A stretch of DNA of 49,090 bases from contig PBAS01000006.1 in NCBI GenBank assembly GCA_002716625.1, positions 1 to 49,090 of the forward strand, given 5' to 3'. Position numbers and translations under genes: made by a program. Of the stretch, positions 36,087-44,500 are shown piece by piece. Position 1 is the stretch's first letter; the number at the start of each line of letters is the position of its first letter. The notes below the pieces were generated by a model that was not told the origin of the DNA, ran no database searches, and saw nothing but the letters and a program-made list of their open reading frames with translations. The stretch is from Phycisphaeraceae bacterium (GTDB taxonomy: Bacteria; Planctomycetota; Phycisphaerae; Phycisphaerales; Phycisphaeraceae).

Positions 36087-36482
36087 CTAACTCGTGCCTA
36101 ACTGCTCTTGGGCAAGTGTAATGAGTCGCTCCAAGCGAACTGGCTTAAGCATATAGGCATCCACCCCAAGATTTTCAGCATATTCCTGGTGTCGCTTACC
36201 CTCATTTGCTGTCACCATAAACACGACCGGAGCTTCCGATATTTTCTTGATCTTCTCTAAAACCAGAAACCCGCTCCGCTTCGGTAGCATCATATCAAGC
36301 ACCACCAAATCGGGCGGATCATTCTGGCAAATTCGCACGGCACTGTTGCCGTCGCCACATGTCTGCGTGAGAGCACCTTCCGCCTGCAACGCTTGGTCGA
36401 TGGCAGATAATACTTCTTGATCATCATCTACAATTAAGACCTTCTTGTCCTTAAGTCGTTCTTCGAAAGTTTTTTCAGCCAT
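36087..36482 (-). CDS. Stand-alone response-regulator receiver domain
   Basis: A 131-residue CheY-like receiver with no output domain. Phosphoacceptor D63 in LVVLDMMLP, acidic pocket D19-D20-D21 (VDDD), switch T91 (MVTANEG) and K113 (MLKPV) are all present, so it should be phosphorylated by a histidine kinase that is not in the window. ATG at 36482 is preferred over the TTG three bases upstream; GGAGA lies about 10 bases before it. It is followed on the same strand, 108 bases on, by the CX4CH protein, and may act by protein-protein contacts. Confidence 0.9.
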   Translation of the reverse strand: MAEKTFEERLKDKKVLIVDDDQEVLSAIDQALQAEGALTQTCGDGNSAVRICQNDPPDLVVLDMMLPKRSGFLVLEKIKKISEAPVVFMVTANEGKRHQEYAENLGVDAYMLKPVRLERLITLAQEQLGTS

Positions 36483-36614
36483 CAATGGGCGATCTCCAAA
36501 TACATTACCTGTGAAAATTAACAGGAGGACGTAAGGGGTAATTATTGAGACAAGTCAACCGATTTTCCATTTTCCGCTGCAAATGCAGGAACGTCAAGAA
36601 ACAGGAGCAAATTT

Positions 36615-37613
36615 TTAGCCAATAAGGCTTTGAAGTGCCCCACCGTCTAGCCATGGCAACTCTTCAAGATTCTTGCGTAAACGCGCTGGCATGGGCCGGC
36701 CTTGCAGCTCAAACCGTGGGCGACTCTTCCACCTACGATGCATCCAAAGGTATTGATGCGGACTCTGGCGTACCATCGTTTCGATCGCATGCATATACCG
36801 AGCCGTCACATAGAACAGCGGATCATCGTGTGACTCCCAGTCCTCGGGTTGAATCGTATCTACAACACCAACCTCGTACTGAAATTGTTCTCCGACACGC
36901 CGAGCATATCCACAGACTATCGGCACACGTCTATTAATCGCCAGAAGACCGATCGATTTGTAACTACTCGCCAATCGACCAAAAAATGGGACAAAAACAC
37001 CTCGATCGCCCGCATTTTGATCTGCAATAAACGCAAGTCCACCACCGCGCTCGATAACTTCCAGCATATGCGCCGTGGCTCCCCATTTAGTGATGATCTG
37101 CAAGCCGCGTCGCTGTCGTATTCCGTAGAGCCAATCACCGAGCAACCAATTATCAAGCGGTCTGGCTATGGCTGATACCTGCAAACCCAGAATACCCAAC
37201 AAGTACCCCAGAACCTCCCAATTGCCCACGTGGCCTGTAACAAAGATGATTGGCTTGCCTTCATTAATCAAACGGATTGACGGCGCCAAACCGATGCGAT
37301 GCGTTCGTTGGGCCCAGCTATCGCCATGAAGCAAACGTGGCGTATACAGAATCTCGACCACCAACTGCACCAGACTCTCGAAACTCTTTTGTGCCAACTG
37401 ACGAATCTGATCATGCGATTTATCGGGGAAAGCAATACGCAGATGCCGAAAAGTACGTGTTCGATGCCGCTTGTCACTACGGTAGAGCCAACGCCCCAAG
37501 TGTGCCGCTGCATGTAGATTCGTTTCAACCTCACTGATCGTCAGCGCGGTTGCAGCCACACGCGCAGCCAGATACTGACTCCATGCAATCAGCGGTGAGA
37601 GTTTGCGAGACAT
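36615..37613 (-). CDS. LpxL/HtrB-type lipid A acyltransferase family protein
   Basis: A 332-residue protein of the lysophospholipid acyltransferase superfamily, LpxL/HtrB branch. The catalytic H(X4)D/E motif is H128-VGNW-E133 in TGHVGNWEVLG; the second conserved region is GGGLAFIADQNAGDRGVFVPFFGR and the C-terminal HQYLWMHRRWKSRP is typical. These enzymes add secondary acyl chains to lipid A at the inner membrane, consistent with lptFG here. There is no strong N-terminal membrane helix beyond a weak amphipathic start. The gene begins 10 bases after the stop of the BRCT-like coiled-coil gene, so the two are co-transcribed. Confidence 0.88.
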   Translation of the reverse strand: MSRKLSPLIAWSQYLAARVAATALTISEVETNLHAAAHLGRWLYRSDKRHRTRTFRHLRIAFPDKSHDQIRQLAQKSFESLVQLVVEILYTPRLLHGDSWAQRTHRIGLAPSIRLINEGKPIIFVTGHVGNWEVLGYLLGILGLQVSAIARPLDNWLLGDWLYGIRQRRGLQIITKWGATAHMLEVIERGGGLAFIADQNAGDRGVFVPFFGRLASSYKSIGLLAINRRVPIVCGYARRVGEQFQYEVGVVDTIQPEDWESHDDPLFYVTARYMHAIETMVRQSPHQYLWMHRRWKSRPRFELQGRPMPARLRKNLEELPWLDGGALQSLIG

Positions 37614-37623
37614 CGCTGAAATA

Positions 37624-39012
37624 CTATCGCTGGTAATAACCGACCAGATTGACGAACCGATTCTGATTCAAGACAGGAATGGATAGCGATTGAGCCTTGA
37701 CCACCAATTCCTGAAATTCATCAAAAATTTTCTTCAGTCTTTCGTACCGAATAAGGTCTGCTAATGGTGAGTCCTCTCCAGGCGGTGGTGGTAAATCAGG
37801 GGCATCACCCAGTACCAGATAATCTGTCTGATAAGAAAGGTCGCCACTAACACGCCCACCCCAACCCGTAATCATCGCCTGAACGCGTTTGTTGTCACCT
37901 TCTGTCGATTGGCCCGTGTTATCCAAATCAAACGTGCCATGTACAAAAAATTCCGGCACGGCATGCCGCGAATAGGCCACGTTAATAATCTGATCACCCT
38001 CGCGAACAGCAACGTTCCTCTCCCGACGGACAATACGAGCAATCGAAGCCGCTTCCCCAACCCGTACCACTTCGACCGTGGCCTTCCCACGCTCATCACC
38101 AAACTCGTCAGTTTTAATAACTGTATTCTCATCGGCCACTTCAAAGGTCATACCGGACAAGATCCGATCTTGCTGCGTCAGACTGATGTAAAGTAACCGT
38201 GGGTCGTTCGTCAATTCAACGATTTGACCATCTGGTTCAAGCGTTTTAGTGCCGCCACCACGATCTGGGCCAATGACGTCAGCAAGCCGACGCTTAAGCG
38301 TCCTAATCTGCTCATCTCTTTCCTTGACCGTACCGCCCAGCCGGGCCATCCGGTCCCCTGTTTGGGCGCGAACATCCTTCAAATGACCTTCGATTACTTG
38401 CAGGCGGCCATCACTTGCCGCCTTGTAGCTGTCCAATTGATTGGCCATGGCAGCCAGCCTTGCATCCACATCACGGACCTTTGCCTGGAACGTATCTGCC
38501 AGCTGCGCTTTTTCTTTCTCAAGTTCAACAATCCTTTGGTTGGCATTCTGAACAGAAATTTCCGCACTATGCGCCCGCTCCTGAGAGGCTTTATATTCTT
38601 TCGTCAAGCGTGTCACTGCCGTAAGCAAGGGGGTGCTTTCATCGATCCCAAGGCCACCAGCTGCCGTGTATTGTGCCTTACGGTCGGCAACAATTGCCTC
38701 CAGGGTTGAACTGGATGACCGGGCAATCACCCGCAGTTTTTCATTCTTGTCAAGAAGAATCCGTACAACTGACTTCCCCCGCTGTTCCTGGCCCGCTGCT
38801 TCTTGCAACAAAGCCTTCACATCATCACTGCCAATTTCCTTGCGTGTGATATATTGGTCTTGGTTGCTTTCAACCTTCTCCAGCGTATCTTGGGCACCGC
38901 CCACTTTAACGCCAAAGAGAATCGCAAGAACCAGACACAAAATGAAGCAAGCGCCGAACAGGACCGTGGCCACGGCCCACCCTGTCGCACCGCTGGATTG
39001 CACGCGTGCCAT
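37624..39012 (-). CDS. Membrane-anchored coiled-coil protein with BRCT-like C-terminus
   Basis: A 462-residue protein. One membrane helix (about residues 13-35, AVATVLFGACFILCLVLAIL) is followed by long coiled coil to about residue 230 (RIVELEKEKAQLADTFQAKV; LDSYKAASDGRLQVIEGHL). A beta-rich middle part with IVELTNDPRLLYISLTQQDR follows. The last 90 residues (RVQAMITGWGGRVSGDLSYQ, then TDYLVLGDAPD and IPVLNQNRFVNLVG) have the BRCT pattern: hydrophobic strand, GGxVSxxxSxxTDYLVxG and the late hydrophobic helix. BRCT domains normally sit in DNA-repair proteins; here the orientation across the membrane decides whether it is cytoplasmic. ATG 39012 has GGAG 9 bases upstream. Function unknown. Confidence 0.72.
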   Translation of the reverse strand: MARVQSSGATGWAVATVLFGACFILCLVLAILFGVKVGGAQDTLEKVESNQDQYITRKEIGSDDVKALLQEAAGQEQRGKSVVRILLDKNEKLRVIARSSSSTLEAIVADRKAQYTAAGGLGIDESTPLLTAVTRLTKEYKASQERAHSAEISVQNANQRIVELEKEKAQLADTFQAKVRDVDARLAAMANQLDSYKAASDGRLQVIEGHLKDVRAQTGDRMARLGGTVKERDEQIRTLKRRLADVIGPDRGGGTKTLEPDGQIVELTNDPRLLYISLTQQDRILSGMTFEVADENTVIKTDEFGDERGKATVEVVRVGEAASIARIVRRERNVAVREGDQIINVAYSRHAVPEFFVHGTFDLDNTGQSTEGDNKRVQAMITGWGGRVSGDLSYQTDYLVLGDAPDLPPPPGEDSPLADLIRYERLKKIFDEFQELVVKAQSLSIPVLNQNRFVNLVGYYQR

Positions 39013-39114
39013 AATCAAATGCTCCTAGATGTCGTACAATGAGGACGCTTTTCTTAGCTCCCGGAAGGCGTCCGTAAAGCCCACCAATTCACTAACATCA
39101 GAATTATAAGGCCG

Positions 39115-39576
39115 TCAGCGTACCTGGGCAATCAGCTCAAGCTCGACTGTCGAGCCCAGTGGCAATGCAATCACGCCAACAGCTGACCTTGCATGTAAAC
39201 CGATTTCACCAAATAATTGACCCAGCAATTCGCTGGCACCATTGGCAACCTTCGGCTGATCAGGAAATCCCGGATCGCTGGCCACAAATAACCCAATCTT
39301 GACGATCCGCACAAGCCGCTGCCAATCTTGATCAATATGACTATCCAAAACCGCCAGCGCATTAAGAACTGATTGCCGTGCCGCCTCATATGCCTGTTCA
39401 ACCGTCACATGGGATGGCACCGAGCCAACCGCCAGCAATTGGCCCTCTTTAAAAGCAAGCTGCCCACTGATAAACACCAGATCACCTGCTTGAACTGACG
39501 GCACATAAGCAGCTACCGGTTTGGGTGCTGTGGGCAACGTATAACCCAGCTCGTGTAATTTCGCATGGATATCCAT
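39115..39576 (-). CDS. RidA/YjgF/YER057c-family protein
   Basis: A 153-residue RidA-superfamily protein. It has the conserved GDLVFISGQLAF, the ALAVLDSH helix region and the key arginine R130 in LHARSAVGV, equivalent to R105 of the enteric RidA that hydrolyses reactive enamines/imines arising from PLP enzymes. It is longer than classical RidA (about 128), with an N-terminal extension (MDIHAKLHELGYTLPTAPKP), like the RidA-related subgroup often next to unrelated genes. Its start is ATG at 39576; the dsbD gene ends 39 bases upstream. It acts as a trimer in the cytoplasm. Confidence 0.92.
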   Translation of the reverse strand: MDIHAKLHELGYTLPTAPKPVAAYVPSVQAGDLVFISGQLAFKEGQLLAVGSVPSHVTVEQAYEAARQSVLNALAVLDSHIDQDWQRLVRIVKIGLFVASDPGFPDQPKVANGASELLGQLFGEIGLHARSAVGVIALPLGSTVELELIAQVR

Positions 39577-39615
39577 TTATCTATCTTTAATTCATATGAA
39601 AAATTGGATGAAATA

Positions 39616-41592
39616 TCAAAAATCGGGATCCACTCCACTTGCCGTATTCCCTGTTAACGTGGCCCGATCTATTGCGTCAAGAACCTGCTCCACACCGTAG
39701 GCATCACTTTTAAAAACCTCCACTCCATCAGCTGAAAACACGACGAGCAGAGGAATAGTGACACGCCCTACAGTATCCAACATCTTATAGCCATCTATAT
39801 TTTCTCGACTTGTGATGTCGACCTTCATCGCCACCACATCTTTTCTTGATAAACGGTCAAGAACTTTCTCGTGGTAGAGAACCGCCGCCTCAAGGACCTT
39901 GCAGTTGAGACACCAATCGGCAGTAAAGTCGAGGACAACCGCGTTTCCTTCATCTAGTGCAGTCTGGAACCCCTCTTTTGTAAAGTAGACCCATTGTGGC
40001 GGCTTAGCAGACAAATGATAGGCAGAATATAACGACGTAACTGCCAGCAATACACCCAAACCCACACAGGCAAGGCGGCGACTTGGCCTACGCGTAATAA
40101 AAAACACTTGATGGGCCAACCAAAGACCCGCTGCAACAACAATGATCGCGACCACCCACCAGTATGCACCACTTGGGGCCTTGGTCCCGTCGTTAACAAC
40201 ACCATTAATTCCCGAGCCGATAAAATACGCTGCAGCAGCAAGCATCAGCAGACCCATCAACTGTTTAATCAATTCACTGGCCGGCCCTGTTCGTGGCATT
40301 TTGTCGACCCAAGCCGGGTTTGCTGATAGAACCAGATAGGGCAGAGCCATCCCCAACCCGATGACAGAAAATGTCAATAAAGCAAACGGGGCGGTCTGTG
40401 TCGCCGCCCAAGCTGCGGCAAATCCGAGGAATAATCCCGTACACGGCGTTGACAAAACCGCTGTCATTACACCAAACCCAAAAGAACCCACCATGGTGTC
40501 CTGGCCAGGGCTAAAACCATAAACAAACTTGGGTAAATGCAGCGTAAAGAGTCCACACATTCCTACGGCCAGTATGGCAATTACAATACCGACCGTCAGG
40601 GTAAATGCTGGATACCCAAACAACTGGTTGCTGGTCGTAAAACCGCTGACCAGTGATACCAGCGAGCCAATCACAACCCAGAAAGCCACAACCCCCAAGG
40701 TCATTGAAGCACCAAGCAACAGACATCGGCGGCGACTTCCCGCAACTTTACTTAACCCAATTATCTTGATGGGAATCACAGGCAGAACACACGGCGTGAA
40801 GTTAAGGAGAAATCCACCTAGCCCGGCCAGCATCATAAGAAGAATTACCCCTGAAGCTGTTCGTGTGTCTAAGTGGATCCACACACCAAAGAAGTTATAG
40901 GCCAACGCCCCAGGCGTGCCCCTGTTACCTTGTGAGACATTGAAAGGCGTAACAGGATTTATATCAACATCTTTTGTCGTTACAGGCAATTGGCCAACAC
41001 CGTCTGGCTCCTGTTCCACAGCATCACCGTGTTGATACGTAGCGAAAATATGCGGGTTGATTTTTGTGACCGTAACGTGAGAACCTACAATCCGCAGTTC
41101 CGTATCCACCGCGATATGTGCAGGCATCAGACATCTTTTGTCATCACACGCCTGGTAATGCAGATTCAATATCAACTGCTGGACACCTAGTTTCGTGGTA
41201 TCACTAATCGTAACTGGTAGAAAGAAGATGGCTTGATCCTCAAATACCATCGCCTTGAGCAACTTGCCCATCTCAAAATGGTGCGGTTCAGGATAGACCA
41301 CGGGGGCAAATGCCAAGCCTGAGGGTGCGTGGTCGACCTGAATAGTGGTCGGTATCAGTGAAACCCCACCCGTGTCCTTGTATTGCTGATCGCGATCACT
41401 GTAGATGTGCCAACCCAGTTCAATATCAGCTACAACCGCCAGCACCAAACTGTCGCCAACATGAGCTGCATCCTGGGACCAGACCACGCGAGTTTGGACC
41501 ACCTGATGGGGTTGGGCCCAAGCCCAACTGGGGGAGACCAGCCCCAGACCGATCAGAACACAAACCCAAACTGCGTATAGTCTTTGACTCAT
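39616..41592 (-). CDS. dsbD: Thiol:disulfide interchange protein DsbD
   Basis: A 658-residue inner-membrane reductant carrier. Signal peptide (about 1-27); N-terminal periplasmic domain with the redox pair C149/C154 in QACDDKRCLMP; a central membrane domain with LNFTPCVLPVIPIKI and LSTPCTGLFLG holding the second pair; and a C-terminal thioredoxin-like domain with DFTADWCLNCK (CxxC). It moves electrons from cytoplasmic thioredoxin to periplasmic partners, including cytochrome c maturation and disulfide isomerases. The ATG at 41592 is preferred because AAGGA lies 7 bases upstream; two ATGs upstream are in the same frame. It heads an apparent operon with ridA-like, coiled-coil BRCT-like and acyltransferase genes. 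Confidence 0.92.
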   Translation of the reverse strand: MSQRLYAVWVCVLIGLGLVSPSWAWAQPHQVVQTRVVWSQDAAHVGDSLVLAVVADIELGWHIYSDRDQQYKDTGGVSLIPTTIQVDHAPSGLAFAPVVYPEPHHFEMGKLLKAMVFEDQAIFFLPVTISDTTKLGVQQLILNLHYQACDDKRCLMPAHIAVDTELRIVGSHVTVTKINPHIFATYQHGDAVEQEPDGVGQLPVTTKDVDINPVTPFNVSQGNRGTPGALAYNFFGVWIHLDTRTASGVILLMMLAGLGGFLLNFTPCVLPVIPIKIIGLSKVAGSRRRCLLLGASMTLGVVAFWVVIGSLVSLVSGFTTSNQLFGYPAFTLTVGIVIAILAVGMCGLFTLHLPKFVYGFSPGQDTMVGSFGFGVMTAVLSTPCTGLFLGFAAAWAATQTAPFALLTFSVIGLGMALPYLVLSANPAWVDKMPRTGPASELIKQLMGLLMLAAAAYFIGSGINGVVNDGTKAPSGAYWWVVAIIVVAAGLWLAHQVFFITRRPSRRLACVGLGVLLAVTSLYSAYHLSAKPPQWVYFTKEGFQTALDEGNAVVLDFTADWCLNCKVLEAAVLYHEKVLDRLSRKDVVAMKVDITSRENIDGYKMLDTVGRVTIPLLVVFSADGVEVFKSDAYGVEQVLDAIDRATLTGNTASGVDPDF

Positions 41593-41699
41593 GCGAAGAT
41601 CCTTCATCATACCCTGCAACCGTTATCGGTCTATGTGAAGTGAATGGCAGCAAATTCCCGATAACACTCACAGGTTACAGGAGCGTTATTCGTACGAAC

Positions 41700-42731
41700 A
41701 TGGCAGAACTGCTTGATCAAAATGAAGTTGATGCCCTCTTGGCGGCAGTCGAGAGCGGTGATGTCGGAGATTCTGGAGATTCGGCTTCGCAACCACCACC
41801 ACAGGTCTTTTCCAGTCGCCGCAGCGACTTCGATAACCTTGAAATACGGCCATATGACTTCAAGCGACCGGAAAGAGTCAGCAAAGACCAGATGCGATCT
41901 CTGGAAACACTACATGAAAGCTATAGCCGTAGTCTTGGTGCACAGTTGTCAGGGTTCTTACGCACCATCATGGAGGTGAAGGTTTCTAATATTGAACAAA
42001 TGACATTTAGCGAGTTCACACACAGCCTACCAAACCCAACTTGCTTCAATCTGCTGGCATGCGACCCGTTGGATGGGAATATGTGCCTTGAGATCAGCCC
42101 CCTGATCATCTATCCAGTAATTGATCGGCTGCTGGGTGGATCAAATGCAGATTTGTTTATTCCACAACGGCCGTTAACAGCCATTGAGATGCGATTGGTT
42201 GGAAAAATCATCGATCGTTCCATGCATTCTCTAAAAGAGGCATGGGGAAGCATTACCCCAATTAATTTTACACTTGAGGAATCCGAGTCTAATCCACAAC
42301 TTGTGCAAATCGTCCCCCCCAATGAGGTCGTGGTTGTTGTGGGCTTTGAACTCAAGATGGGGGGGCGTGTCGGTACGATGAGCCTCTGCATTCCCTATAA
42401 CGTGATCGAACCAGTGATCGAAAAATTATCCAATCAAACATGGGCTGCGTATAAACGGGCTCGCGGCAACGACCTGCTCCGTCACCGTGTAGCCCGTCAC
42501 TTAGATTCGACACAACTCACGGTCCGAACTATTCTTGCTGACACAACCATCAAACTAAGCGAACTTGTCAATCTTCAGGTTGGTGACATTGTTCTCACCA
42601 ACAAACCGGCCAGCGCCCCGCTCACGATGATGATTGAAAACAAACGCAAGTACATCGGCCATCTGGGGCAATTCAAAGGCAATCGCGCCTTCAAGGTTAA
42701 ACGACCACTGGATCCCAAGGACCGGGTATAA
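41700..42731 (+). CDS. fliM: Flagellar motor switch protein FliM
   Basis: A 343-residue protein of the flagellar C-ring. Its N-terminal AELLDQNEVDALLAAV matches the CheY-binding (LSQxEIDALL) peptide, a Ser/Pro-rich linker runs to about residue 40, and the CheC-like middle domain includes YDFKRPERVSKDQMRSLE and IYPVIDRLLGGSNAD. The SpoA C-terminal domain is TILADTTIKLSELVNLQVGD. The start is the ATG at 41700; the longer frame back to 41358 overlaps dsbD and codes no FliM sequence. It is divergent from dsbD with a 107-base gap. No fliN, fliG or other flagellar genes are next to it. Confidence 0.94.
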   Translation: MAELLDQNEVDALLAAVESGDVGDSGDSASQPPPQVFSSRRSDFDNLEIRPYDFKRPERVSKDQMRSLETLHESYSRSLGAQLSGFLRTIMEVKVSNIEQMTFSEFTHSLPNPTCFNLLACDPLDGNMCLEISPLIIYPVIDRLLGGSNADLFIPQRPLTAIEMRLVGKIIDRSMHSLKEAWGSITPINFTLEESESNPQLVQIVPPNEVVVVVGFELKMGGRVGTMSLCIPYNVIEPVIEKLSNQTWAAYKRARGNDLLRHRVARHLDSTQLTVRTILADTTIKLSELVNLQVGDIVLTNKPASAPLTMMIENKRKYIGHLGQFKGNRAFKVKRPLDPKDRV

Positions 42732-42755
42732 TTCGATCACCCATTTTGCCTATTA

Positions 42756-43730
42756 TCAAGCCCATGCAACATCTTGAGCATTAAAAACCGGCCCATCAGT
42801 ACAGGCAAGTTTGTACCGCCAATCACCCGTTTCACCTATATCCCCCGGCTGGTCATGGATCTTGACAACGCATGACTGACAGGTCCCCATACCACATGCC
42901 ATGGCCTGTTCCAAACAGACTTGGCAGTCCACGCCATAGGCTTGTGCCAAATGGGCCGTTGCTTGCATCATCGCCTGAGGTCCACATACAAAAACCACTG
43001 CCTGGCGACGTCTAGGTACACTTAGTCCACGAAGTAGAGGCTCCAGCCCATCTGTCACCCTACCCATAAGTCCCTGCGATCCATCGTCTGTCGTGACCAC
43101 CGCAGGAAAGTTGAATTGTGAAAATTCTTCGATGCAATGAGTCGGCAAGCCACCAGGGTCCGGCTCCTGTCCTGAATTACAGGTTACTGCAAGCAAGTCG
43201 CGTGTCGTGGCTCCAACAAAGCCCACAACGTCCCAACCCGCTTGATGCATCCACTGAGCCAAATAAAACATTGGAGGCAAACCCACACCCCCACCTACGA
43301 GCAAACCGAGCGATTTGTCGTCAGGCAACTCAAATTGGTTTCCTAATGGGCCAATTAGATCAACCCGATCCCCGGCAGCTAAATGTGCAAGCCACTGCGT
43401 CCCTGTGCCCACCACACGGTGGATCACATCAATCCAGGTACCGGTAGCATTGTCGCCACGCCCGGCAAGACTGAACGGGCGCCGCAGCAGCGCAAGTTCC
43501 TCACAGAGTTCGGTCTGGGTCAACTTGGGGGGAATAGCCGTATCCCACTCAATACATTGGCCCAAAAGTGCCTCTTGATTCTGCCCACCACCCGGGGGGC
43601 GGCAACCCAGTTGAACAAACTGGCCTGGTTTCGTGGGAGAAAATCGCCCCGGCAAGCCCAGACGCAGCCGAAAATGTTCACGGCAGATGGGCTCATTGAA
43701 GACGACCGTGGCGCCCACTAGACAACGCAT
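42756..43730 (-). CDS. pyrK: Dihydroorotate dehydrogenase electron-transfer subunit
   Basis: A 324-residue (from ATG 43730) ferredoxin-reductase-like subunit. FAD site RRPFSLAG (about 80-90), NAD(H) site LLVGGGVGLPPMF, VCGPQAMMQATA near the C-terminus, and the [2Fe-2S] cysteines in MACGMGTCQSC plus LACTDGPVF. This is the PyrK partner of class 1B dihydroorotate dehydrogenase in pyrimidine synthesis; pyrD is not in the window. It is longer than the usual 260, because of extra loops (PPGGGQNQEALLGQC). ATG at 43730 (MRCLVGATVV) fits the family start; ATGs at 43766, 43772 and 43787 are alternatives. TATAAT on this strand (43779-43774) sits just upstream and could be the -10 box. Confidence 0.9.
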   Translation of the reverse strand: MRCLVGATVVFNEPICREHFRLRLGLPGRFSPTKPGQFVQLGCRPPGGGQNQEALLGQCIEWDTAIPPKLTQTELCEELALLRRPFSLAGRGDNATGTWIDVIHRVVGTGTQWLAHLAAGDRVDLIGPLGNQFELPDDKSLGLLVGGGVGLPPMFYLAQWMHQAGWDVVGFVGATTRDLLAVTCNSGQEPDPGGLPTHCIEEFSQFNFPAVVTTDDGSQGLMGRVTDGLEPLLRGLSVPRRRQAVVFVCGPQAMMQATAHLAQAYGVDCQVCLEQAMACGMGTCQSCVVKIHDQPGDIGETGDWRYKLACTDGPVFNAQDVAWA

Positions 43731-43773
43731 TGGGATGGTGGATACATTTGCTGGTAATGACCCCATGGCCGAC

Positions 43774-43779
43774 ATTATA
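43774..43779 (-). promoter_or_regulatory. Possible -10 box for pyrK
   Basis: TATAAT on the minus strand, with a start expected near 43767, 37 bases before the favoured ATG (43730). No convincing -35 is found 17 bases upstream. It lies at the junction with the divergent comF remnant; the plus-strand ATG at 43786 and the minus-strand ATG at 43787 overlap within CATG. Confidence 0.35.
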
Positions 43780-43785
43780 GCCCCC

Positions 43786-44480
43786 ATGAACGATAAGATG
43801 ATTCAATGTTGGCGACAGTTAAACACAACGCTATCCACCGTAATTCCCAGATCATGTAATGAACGCGTCGAACACGCACGCCGTCAGGGATGGAAGATCG
43901 ATCCGCCCAACCAGTATTGCCAACGTTGCGGGACCACCGTTGCGCCAGGCGCGTGGGGCAACAATCAATGCTCTCGCTGCACTGGAAAATCAATTGCATG
44001 GCCGTTTATCAGCTTATGATGAACCGGTTTCTGATTGGATTGTGGCGATGAAATTTCCCGGTGATTGGACTTGGTCACCATGGTTTGGCAGGAAGTTAGC
44101 CGAGCAAATCGACACCCGTGACTTCTCCAAACCACACAATTACCTGCCCGGTCCCTATGCATATTTTACGACGCGCACACCGTGACTTCAATCAATCCCA
44201 ACTTATGGCCACGGCATTTGCGGCCAAGAACAAATGGCCAATGGTCAATCTGCTTCGTCGCAGACGAAGCACCCCCCCCCAACCAGTCTCTCAACCAAAA
44301 AACGATTTGAAAATGTACAGGATTCCTTCCAGGGAAAATACATTGACCTACGGGGATGGACTTGTCAGGCTTATAGATGATGTCAAAACCACTGGTGCGA
44401 CACTCACCATGTGTACTCGAGAGTTGCGTCGTATTGGTGCGTCCCGAGTCTGTGTTGCTGTAGCATCTGTCGGGGAATGA
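43786..44480 (+). pseudogene. comF: ComF-family phosphoribosyltransferase, frameshifted twice
   Basis: Three frames together give a ComF-like competence-related protein. Frame 1 (43786 to about 44010) has the zinc-ribbon YCQRCGTTVA and NQCSRCTGK. Frame 2 (about 44000 to 44110) has GRLSAYDEPVSDWIVAMKFP and GDWTWSPWFGRKLAEQID. Frame 3 (about 44120 to 44480) has TCPVPMHILRRAHRDFNQSQ, RRRRSTPPQPV and the PRTase loop VRLIDDVKTTGATL. Each shift is a net +1. A run of nine C at 44272-44280 lies in frame 3 but is not itself at a break. Either a real pseudogene or sequencing error; all motifs are still well kept, so decay would be recent. Confidence 0.75.
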
Positions 44481-44500
44481 TTAATCGATGACAAAAAAAC

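Noticed and set aside
41358..41699. N-terminal extension of FliM
   Set aside because: These 114 codons are antisense to dsbD, contain no FliM sequence, and the CheY-binding peptide starts right at the ATG at 41700.
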